Positions 33,301 to 43,633 of a stretch of DNA of 45,000 bases are shown here, piece after piece. The notes under the pieces are model-generated. The model ran no database searches. It was not told the DNA's origin and worked only from the letters and a program-made list of their open reading frames with translations. A program made the translations under genes and the position numbers. Where the stretch lies: assembly GCA_964020155.1 (NCBI GenBank), contig OZ026556.1, forward strand, positions 1,205,001 to 1,250,000, written 5' to 3'. Source of the DNA: Chondrilla cf. caribensis. Taxonomy: Eukaryota > Porifera > Demospongiae > Chondrillida > Chondrillidae. Numbering within the stretch: the stretch's first letter is position 1; every line of letters begins with the position of its first letter.

Positions 33301-35547
33301 ATTTGCATCACCATCCCAAAGGCATGAAGGTGATCCTGGTGGGAGCCTACGACTCTTCCACAGAGTACGGGTCAACACTGGATGATGCTCGCTTGGAGTG
33401 GTTCTGTAGTAGGATCCCCGAGTTACTGCAGGACAAGCACGTCAATGAATTGCTCTTTGAAGACAGGACCAAGAGCAGAATCCATTTGATTCCCTTCGAT
33501 CTGGCTAATCCCGAGAAAGGCATTGCATCCCTCCAAGATGTGATCAAAGAGTGCATTAAGAAGTATCACTTGAGGGTAGAGGCAACAACCGACGACAACC
33601 AGAAAATGCCTCAGAGTCTGAAGCAATGGCCACTCTTCTTGGGGAAGGTGATGGAGTTATCATCTTCACAGCCTCTCATATCTAAAGACGATTTGAAGAG
33701 GCTGGCAAGTAGAGTTCTTTGGATCGAAGGAGGACAGCTTTTTGACCAATGTTTGGAATGTTTGTACCAGTCCTCTTTGCTTCAAACAAACGGTGAGTAC
33801 AGTACACCTAAATGCATGAGCTGTGACTGTGTGTTCATCATTACTTTGGTCCTCACCCACAGGTCCCGTTGCAGACAGTGGTCTCTTGACAAGTCCCGAC
33901 CTCATTGTGAGGGTGATAGCGCAACTTGGTGATCCGAATTTCCTCGGTAGGGTTCTGGAACAAGCCAGTAAAATAGACTCCCGTCAGCTGAAGGACTACG
34001 CCTGTGTTACCACAAAGCTTCTACAGAGGACCATCCGAGATCTCTCTGGTCTATCACCAGACGAATGTAGCTGTCTTGTTGAGTGGATGAAGTACTTGAA
34101 GATAGCTCTTCCTGTCAGCTCTGGTGCATCTCAGGATTCATACCTCTTCATTCCAGCAATCACTACGTCTTCTCGCTGGAGAATCAGAGACGATGCCTAC
34201 AATTCCAAGGAAGCTGTAGAGCTCTATGTCGACCTTCCTGAGTCCACAACACTCATGTTCTTCCACGATCTGGCGAACAGCCTCTTTTCCCAGATAGACC
34301 TCACCGAACCTAGGGAAGTCATCACTTTGGACCGTGCTTGCATGAATGTTAGAATTCCCAAACTTGGAATCTACCCAGGATGCCCCATGACCTTTGATGT
34401 GGTACTCCAGTACAGTGTGATCCAATCTCAGATCAAGATATCAATCAAGTGAGTGTTCCCTCACTTGTTGGAACCTGTACTGTGTGTTCCACCACATTAT
34501 CATACACAGACATATACTCTACGTTATATCCTCACCCATACATTCCCACACAGAGTAGTTCTATGTGAACTGTGGTTAAACGTATGTACATATGTGCGCA
34601 TGTATGAGTGGTTGTATAGAAATGTATATTATGAGTAACAATGTCATGTTGACGTGGTTGTTTGTGAACAGTTAACAATCATGTGGACTATTGACAGTGA
34701 TAGCTTCCTCCTTCAATCCTCCCTCTACAGACCCTGGCAGGCAGATCTTGTCACAACAGCAGAAAAGTACTTCAAAGGTCTCATCTTAAAGCTGGACCCC
34801 TCGATGGAATCTCAATTGGTTATTGGACCATCCTTCATTCATCCTTTAGCTACAGCTCGTGCTCGTTCCATGAGCACTTTCCACTTTCTGGAAGAAGTTC
34901 AGCGATCTCTTCCTTCTCCTTCAGTTGAGACCAAGCCAACCTATGTTGTGAATGCAGCTGTAGTTAGACGCCAAATCGCCAGTGGTATGGATACGGTACC
35001 CATTGAAACCACAATGGGATATGTATATTTCCCCATTTCTGAAGTACCCAATCTGAATCAGTGGGTCTATGACCCAAAAAAGGTGCATGCAGTCAAAGAG
35101 AAGAAGGTGTGTACACATGCATACACCAAGTGTACTTGGAGTGAAGATTGGTCTTGTGAAACTAGACACCAACATGTTAATGATTTATGATATGGCTGAC
35201 TATGCTGATCATTTCTAAGTAATCTTTGATGATGTAATATGATGTCACAACTTGTTCTCTGCTGTAGGACATGTCATTAATGAGAGCTCTCAATAAAGTT
35301 GCTGAATGGCTGGCTCCTCATCCTGAGTCATGTTCAGTGATTGCCTGTGAAAATGGTATTGTCAGTGATGCAGGCCCCGAAGCCCTCTCCCTGGCCAGTA
35401 ATGTTGGCGAGCCTGCTGCGTACAAGCTGATACGTATGTGGCAAGCCAGGCAACTGTCCATATCTCGTCTTCGAGAAGCTCTTCTCCGACACCACCACAA
35501 TGCAGCAGCTGCAGAATTGGAGCCATTTTGCCATATTGCAAGTATGT

Positions 35548-35606
<59 letters not shown>

Positions 35607-35699
35607 TACATGTGTGTGTGCATGCTTGCATGAGCATGTGTGTGTAGTGTACATCCATCCACACATGTTGTGTGTGTATGTGTGTGTGAGAGAAAGTCC

Positions 35700-35730
<31 letters not shown>

Positions 35731-36190
35731 TCACATTTATATATCTTCCCATATAACATGTCCATGTGGCCGCTGAGTACTACCCGTACTTTGTGTATAC
35801 CATCTTTACATGGTCTGTGTTTACTGTAATTATGCTAAAATGGTTGAATGTTGACTTTAATTATGTCTGTTTATTCCAGAAACTCCTGCTCTTCGTCAGT
35901 TCCTCCAAAACTCGCATGAAGACTTTGTGAGCTCCGTAGATGCTAGAGCCATAGTAATGTACCTCAAAGGTGAACGTTTGATACCTGAACCAGTGTCAAC
36001 CAAAATAGAGGGTGCTTTGACCGTGCGTGATGCCAATGGTTTCCTCTTCGAGCACCTCTTGAACCAAGGAGTCCCAAGGAACCTAGCAAAAGTGTTTGAG
36101 ATCATGAAGAACGAGCCGGGCTATGACAGAATGAACAAATTCGGTGAAGAAATGGGAAACAATTTATCTCTCTACCTTTCATGTAAATGA
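29588..36190 (+). CDS. DRC-5: second CARD-ending paralogue; hybrid of DRC-6 (5') and DRC-4 (3')
   Basis: Exons: 29588-30011, 30169-30284, 31535-31978, 32181-33792, 33863-34448, 34731-35106, 35268-35541, 35880-36190. They sum to 4143 nt (1380 aa). Domain order is as in DRC-4: unknown alpha/beta domain aa 1-141, PDZ-like pair, polyproline linker, Roc-like and COR-like region, DEATH-like aa 1187-1277, CARD-like aa 1278-1380. Exon 4 is 207 nt longer than in DRC-4 because the region before the Roc-like segment holds a second VYRVMTKEETTS-type repeat of [12 protein letters not shown]. Exons 1-5 are nearly identical to DRC-6, whereas exons 6-8 match DRC-4, so the gene changes parentage inside intron 5. 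A TATA-like box lies 50 bp before the start. The reading frame is intact throughout, so the hybrid should be functional, unless the copy is an assembly artefact. Confidence 0.82.
30285..30362. repeat. (GT)n microsatellite forming the donor of DRC-5 intron 2
   Basis: The intron begins inside the GT run directly after codon CAG. The same arrangement is at 37504-37581 in DRC-6. Confidence 0.93.
30285..31534. other. DRC-5 intron 2 (1250 bp); duplicated at 37504-38753
   Basis: No gene seen. After the GT run it is AT-rich. It includes a perfect 16-bp palindrome CCCTATACGTATAGGG at 30816-30831 and a small inverted pair AGTGGGCTAT / ATAGCCCACT (about 30850-30994). The corresponding DRC-4 intron (23100-24433) shares no obvious sequence beyond GT repeats. 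Confidence 0.55.
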
Positions 36191-36417
36191 CAAATGATGT
36201 ACATGTTAAAAAAATCACCTCCAATTTAATCCTACATGTACACCCACCCACCCATGTTACTTCATTTACATTGAAACAGTCAACACTGTTTATGTAACTA
36301 TCCTTTGTATGTCAGATGTATTTTTGTATAGCTACTTACTACATTGTAGTGACCACATGGTGGTTGTGCCTTCCACCTAGAAACTGTTCTGATCTTTAAT
36401 TCACACTATATGTAGGT

Positions 36418-36493
<76 letters not shown>

Positions 36494-36507
36494 CGTGTGT
36501 GTGTGCA

Positions 36508-36539
<32 letters not shown>

Positions 36540-36806
36540 TGTGTGTGTGTGTGTCATAGCAGAAAGATCTGTTCAGCAGTATGTGGGAGTGACATAATCA
36601 ATCGGAAGTCACGAGAAAGGGGAATCACAGAGCTGTACTGGCCAGCATTCCATGCTATGCTGTCAAGAAGAGCGTTATCGAAGGGTAGCCATTTTCCCGA
36701 CAGCAAAGTCGTACATTACGCTTAGCACCGCCCAGCTCGGCGTGTTCGTTTTATAAAACCTGAAGTTCTTCGAGGATCATTCACTTCCCCAGCTGTGGTC
36801 GACAGA
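36191..36806. other. DRC-5/DRC-6 spacer
   Basis: Nearly identical duplicate of the DRC-4/DRC-5 spacer, with a longer GT tract. No gene seen. Confidence 0.65.
36752..36757 (+). promoter_or_regulatory. TATA-like box of DRC-6
   Basis: Identical to the DRC-5 site and 50 bp before the ATG at 36807. DRC-4 has no comparable box in its diverged upstream region, so it may be regulated differently. Confidence 0.5.
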
Positions 36807-37501
36807 ATGATGGATAGCGCAGGTAATTCGCTCTATCCACTTATCGCCGAGCTCAAAGGGAGGAATATTATCCTACTCTCCACCTCATCCGACAAGATAT
36901 GGGCGAGTTCTGTGAAGAAGAGCGTTATCGAAGGCTTCTCGGACATGGGGCTACAAGTAATCGATAAGACCAGTTCGAATATTTCCTATTGGGAACCTAG
37001 AGAAAGGGACCACTTCATCCTCCTACACGGTGCCGAAGGAGGAAAGTCCATTCATGTGGCAAGCGAAATCACTTCACTACCTCCAAACCGTCTGGCCATT
37101 ATCGTAAAGAGTAGGCGAGTAGCATCAATCGATGGTCTAAGTTCAAAAGAACATCTGAGAGTGAAGGTAGAGAGGGGTAGCGCTGACAAGCTCAAGGAGA
37201 TCTGCCACAGAATCTCAGTCGTATTTGGAGGTACGTAACATAACTACGATAGTTACTAGATTGGGGTAACACTCCACATGCTTTGTGTGGTTTATACTCC
37301 GAAGTACTGACGTAAGGTTAATATAAGATCAACATCTGATCATCACGGCACGTATCCAATCTATTTAAGGATTTTCCACATCCACAGCTCCCCGCATCAA
37401 GGCTGCTGAAGCCGACAATGTCATGTGGTCCAAGGATCCTCTGATGGTCACTGTAAATAAGAAAAAAGATGTATCCCTCGGCCTGTCCATCATATCAAGA
37501 C

Positions 37502-37545
<44 letters not shown>

Positions 37546-40500
37546 TTGTGTGTTTGTGTGTGTGTGTGAGTGTGTGCGTGAGAGCATACATGAGCGTGTG
37601 TACCTGTGTGCTTGCATGTGTTTAATATAGCTATAGTATACTAATAAAATTATATTATGTAATATCACATTGTTATTGAAGCAATCATGCAGTAGACCAT
37701 TCTGGGGGTCCCACAAAAGACAATCACATTACATCAACAGCACTCAAACATAAGACTTCGATTGTTATCTTTATATAATAGCATCTTTATTCTTATTATT
37801 GTTATTATTATGCTGGAGTTTAAGTACTTGTACGGCTGTTTTCTTCAATTATCTATGGTATAATTATGTGGAAAAAAATTATTATTGTTTACATATTATT
37901 AATGTCCTAGGGGCTTTCTATTCATGGGTAAGTAGCCAAGACTGCCGATACCTATCTTCTGTAGACCCCATATGAACATCATCCTCCCTGAACTTTCCTA
38001 CCAAAAGAAACCTTTACTACCTAAACAGAGCATACCCTATACGTATAGGGAATCTCTTTGGTGTAAGGGGAGTGGGCTATCCCCCAATCTGCTAGGGCAT
38101 AATTAACATACCCCATCCCCAACATCGCCAGACCAGAAGTGATCACACTTCTCACTCCACGTTTCCAGCCTTTGTGAGTTTTGAGAAACTCTAACCTGGG
38201 GAAAATAGCCCACTATCCTTTCACGTCAATTTAAGATTGATAGAGATCCTAAAAAATCGGGAGTTGAAGATAGTGCTATTTTCTTTGCGTGGCACGAGGA
38301 AAACAACTGCACATGCGCCGTGGTACAATATGAGGCACATGACCCATTGACTGCGTAATCATGATGATGCTAGGCGTGGCGATTTCAAGCCCTTTGCCAT
38401 TATACTACATTCAACTACATATAATGGTTACTAACTTAGTGTATGTCCAAGTTTGCATTAGCATATTTATTGTATACTTGGATATACAATAATTAGCCTC
38501 GTCCCCAGACCACCTTCATACGTTGGTCTAGTGCCTTTACTTGGTATTTTGTTCAAATGGAAACTTACGGTATTACACAGACATTACATTCACTATCTTC
38601 CTCCAACTGTACAACAAATCATCCTATTTTATGGTGATGCAAGGAAACTTTTGGATACACTTTGTAATGTTAAGTGTCATTGTATGTATTGTGCATGTAT
38701 CCTGCATAGTTATTGTAATCATGATATTGTGGTCTAATGTCTTCTCAATACAGGTCCATCCCACTAGCCCGTACAAGTGTATCACACTTATCAAGAGTAT
38801 CGATACCTATGACAGTACAGCCAGTGTACGGTTGAAGAAGTTCATGCACATTCAAAGTGTGAATGGGCTACTTCTGGATGGTCTCTCCTCCCATATAGCA
38901 TCAGAGACAATTCGCCACATTGAACAAGGCCCTGTTTTCCTCATGGTGCGGCCTGCCAGCAAGGATCGAAGCAAGCTTACTAGTCCGGCCACTCCCCTGA
39001 TAGACACACCACTGGGCACTCCTGGACGTACACCACCTGGTTTGCCATCCTCACTCCCTCCCCAACCACCCCCACCCCCAGTGTACAAAGGAGTGTGCCG
39101 GTTAATAAAGCGTCCATTTGAGCTGAAGTGGACGGAAAGGCCAATTGAAGTACAGTTGAGGACTGAGACTCTACATCTCATCCCAGCACTGATCACTGTG
39201 AGTTCCTCAAGTATGCTCAGAACTGTGGTGTGTAGTACTCGGTCATGTAATGTACATACATGTACTTACTACCCTCTACGTGGTATACGGTATGTACCAT
39301 GTACATGTACGTTTTCTCTATACAGCAGTTTATGTAGTGTACACAGGTGTGTATATTCTGATGTTTATATGTCATTTTCCTGTTATTTTTTCTGTGTAGG
39401 AGCCAAAGGCCAAACAGCAGAAGGCAACCATCATTGGATACGGTGACAGCCTTCCAGTTTGGTCTGATTCTAGAGGTCATCTCATTGTAGCCGTCAATGG
39501 TGTTGAGGTACTGGAGAAGGGTCCACAAGATGTGAAGAAGATGATCAGTGAGACTCCAGACAAAAGTCTAGTGTCTTTTGTCGTGTATTTCTGTGAAGAG
39601 GGACCCAAACCACTGGCTGAGAATGTCTACAGCGACATCATCAAGTCCTACAAGCCCAGACAGGACCAGGACACAGAAGCCAGCAGTAGACTCGATGACG
39701 ATGATGGATTTGAAGAATCGTTGGACCCTTCTTTGGAGCCTGTGGCCATTTCATCAAAGCGTGCCATCCCTGTCTACTTTGCAGGCAGCAGAAGAGAATG
39801 CAGTACGAAAGTGTACGAAGTGATGACCAGAGGAGAAACCACCTCAAATATGCAAGATGAAAGTAGCATCCACTCTCGGCAGCTATCAATGGGAGAAGAC
39901 AGTACATTTCTCAGGCCGACTGCGACAACACCATCTTCCGATCCTCCATCACTCGTCATCACAACTGCGGAATTCTCAGTTAATTCAATGTCAGGTCAAC
40001 AATTGCCCAGAACATTAGCAGAATGGCAGTTAACCCGAAATGTGTACAGAGTGATGACTAAAGAAGAAACTACCTCAATTGAGGACGACAGTTTTTGTTG
40101 TAAAAATGGTAATTATGCAGACATCTCACCATTAACCATTGACAGTGGAGTCATTAGCAGCATAAGTTCTGAAGTAGGATCGCTTGAGTCATTGATTAGC
40201 CTAAGTAGTGACAGTACCAATAGCCTTGATTTCAGTGCTGAGAAGCCATCCCTCCTGACAACAAAGTGTGTCAATGATGATTGGAACCCTCTTCCTTCCT
40301 TCACACACACTCCAGAATCCCTGGACAACTGCGGGAAGTTTGTCCTTCAAAACATCAACTTTAGACAACTGCAAGAAGAGAACATCACTCTGTGTCCTCT
40401 CCAGGAGCAGCTCTACCTCAAACCGAACACCATCTGCGTCTATAGCATAGATTTGGAGGAACTCACCCTATCCCCTCACACGTCATTCACTCGACTATAC

Positions 40501-43500
40501 GAATTTCTCTGCTTCTTCCATTTGCGTCACCATCCCAAAGGCATGCAGGTGATCCTGGTGGGAGCCTACGACTCTTCCACAGAGTACGGGTCAACACTGG
40601 ATGATGCTCGCTTGGAGTGGTTCTGTAGTAGGATCCCCGAGTTACTGCAGGACAAGCACGTCAATGAATTGCTCTTTGAAGACAGGACCAAGAGCAGAAT
40701 CCATTTGATTCCCTTCGATCTGGCTAATCCCGAGAAAGGCATTGCATCCCTCCAAGATGTGATCAAAGAGTGCATTAAGAAGTATCACTTGAGGGTAGAG
40801 GCAACAACCGACGACAACCAGAAAATGCCTCAGAGTCTGAAGCAATGGCCACTCTTCTTGGGGAAGGTGATGGAGTTATCATCTTCACAGCCTCTCATAT
40901 CTAAAGACGATTTGAAGAGGCTGGCAAGTAGAGTTCTTTGGATCGAAGGAGGACAGCTTTTTGACCAATGTTTGGAATGTTTGTACCAGTCCTCTTTGCT
41001 CCAAACAAACGGTGAGTACAGTACACCTAAATGCATGAGCTGTGACTGTGTGTTCATCATTACTTTGGTCCTCACCCACAGGTCCCGTTGCAGACAGTGG
41101 TCTCTTGACAAGTCCCGACCTCATTGTGAGGGTGATAGCGCAACTTGGTGATCCGAATTTCCTCGGTAGGGTTCTGGAACAAGCCAGTAAAATAGACTCC
41201 CGTCAGCTGAAGGACTACGCCTGTGTTACCACAAAGCTTCTACAGAGGACCATCCGAGATCTCTCTGGTCTATCACCAGACGAATGTAGCTGTCTTGTTG
41301 AGTGGATGAAGTACTTGAAGATAGCTCTTCCTGTCAGCTCTGGTGCATCTCAGGATTCATACCTCTTCATTCCAGCAATCACTACGTCTTCTCGCTGGAG
41401 AATCAGAGACGATGCCTACAATTCCAAGGAAGCTGTAGAGCTCTATGTCGACCTTCCTGAGTCCACAACACTCATGTTCTTCCACGATCTGGCGAACAGC
41501 CTCTTTTCCCAGATAGACCTCACCGAACCTAGGGAAGTCATCACTTTGGACCGTGCTTGCATGAATGTTAGAATTCCCAAACTTGGAATCTACCCAGGAT
41601 GCCCCATGACCTTTGATGTGGTACTCCAGTACAGTGTGATCCAATCTCAGATCAAGATATCAATCAAGTGAGTGTTCCCTCACTTGTTGGAACCTGTACT
41701 GTGTGTTCCACCACATTATCATACACAGACATATACTCTACGTTATATCCTCACCCATACATTCCCACACAGAGTAGTTCTATGTGAACTGTGGTCAAAC
41801 ATATGTACATATGTGCGCATGTATGAGTGGTTGTATAGAAATGTATATTATGAGTAACAATGTCGTGTTGACGTGGTTGTTTGTGAGCAGTTAACAATCA
41901 TGTGGACTATTGATAGTGATAGCTTCCTCCTTCAATCCTCCCTCTACAGCCCCTGGCAGGCAGATCTTGTCACAACAGCAGAAAAGTACTTCAAAGGTCT
42001 CATCTTAAAGCTGGACCCCTCGATGGAATCTCAATTGGTTATTGGACCATCCTTCATTCATCCTTTAGCTACAGCTCGTGCTCGTTCCATGAGCACTTTC
42101 CACTTTCTGGAAGAAGTTCAGCGATCTCTTCCTTCTCCTTCAGTTGAGACCAAGCCAACCTATGTTGTGAATGCAGCTGTAGTTAGACGCCAAATCGCCA
42201 ATGGAATAGAGCCACAAGTACCCATTGAAACCACAAAGGGAAGCTATGAATATTTCCTGGTCTCCAAAATACCCGGTCTGAGTCAGTGGGTCTATGATCC
42301 GATATATTTACATACAGAGAACAATGGACAAGAGAAGAAGGTACGTATATACACATGCATACACTGTGTACATTTAGAGTAAAGATTTGTCTTGTGTAAC
42401 CAGATACCCACATGTTGGTAAATATACATTAATACTGAGCAATTCTTATTTTCCGTGATGTAATATGATGTCACAACTTGTTCTCTGCTGTAGGACATGT
42501 TACTGATGAGAGCTCTCAGTAAAGTTGCTGAATGGCTGTTACCTGAACCCAAGACATGTTCTGTGATTGCCTGTGAGAATGGTATTGTCAGTGATGCAGG
42601 CCCCGAAGCCCTCTCCCTGGCCAGTAATGTTGGCGAGCCTGCTGCGTACAAGCTGATACGTATGTGGCAAGCCAGACAACTGTCCATATCTCGTCTTCGA
42701 GAAGCTCTTCTCCGGCACCACCACAATGCAGCAGCTGCAGAACTGGAGCCATTTTGTCATGATGCACGTATGTACCTGTGTGTGTGAGCATATACCCTTA
42801 GTACTGGGACTGGCAACTGCTGTAATTGGTATGCGTAAAGCGTGTTGTTAGTTAATGATATTCATTAGAAATGATGTCCTCTTGTAAGGCAAATTTTGTA
42901 CCTGCCCGTGTTCCTTGGGGAAGTTGTTATCTGGTGGAAGATTGGTTTGCATAGTAGTGCGGCAAAGTAGATAAAGCTTGTGCTTGAGCATTCAGCCTCT
43001 GTTTTGAGGAGAGAATGTGTACACAAATCACCTGAGTGAGAGCAGTAAATTGCCAAGAATCATCTGAATGAAGCGCTGTGAAGTACTAAACTGCAGACTA
43101 TATTGTCCAGACTACAGACAAGTACAGGACTAGATATTGGAAAGATACTAAAATGTTGGTTCGCTGAGAAAATGTGTGCACAATGCTTTGCAGCCAGTAT
43201 TTTGATTCTAAGTACTGTTGTATACGTATTATCAGGTGCACTAAGGCAAATGTGGTATCAACCTGTAGAGAATGCTAATCCTAACAATATATGTAAGCGC
43301 CGGCAGAATGTTGCCGAGCAGGGCTATGATACAAGGAATATTTTAAAATTGTTCTGCCCACACATTGGCAACACGGTTGAAACATTGTGGTTGATCATTT
43401 GTGGCATACAAACGTTAACTGTAATATGTGTTAATAATGAATTACGTCTGTTAAGTTACATGTGCTTGTACCCACACATTTATATTAAGTGTTAGTCATA

Positions 43501-43565
43501 ATTATGTGTATAAATTCTCGAATTGCCAGTCCTGGTATTTAGGGTCTATGGTGTGAGAGAGAGTG

Positions 43566-43633
<68 letters not shown>

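Larger units (their letters stand above)
27345..34553 (+). repeat. 7.2-kb tandem duplication, left copy
   Basis: This copy holds the 3' half of DRC-4, the DRC-4/DRC-5 spacer and the 5' half of DRC-5. It aligns to the next copy at an offset of 7209 bp, which becomes 7219 after a GT tract near 29.2 kb that is 10 bp longer in the right copy. Differences noted are few: C/T near 28545, A/G near 33308, A/C near 33328, T/C near 33781 and microsatellite lengths. Edges are approximate to tens of bases. Confidence 0.9.
34554..41772 (+). repeat. 7.2-kb tandem duplication, right copy
   Basis: Holds the 3' half of DRC-5, the DRC-5/DRC-6 spacer and the 5' half of DRC-6. It directly abuts the left copy within intron 5 of DRC-5, and both copies have full reading frames. 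Such near-identity fits either a very recent duplication with gene conversion, or two haplotypes laid end to end by an assembler. Confidence 0.9.
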
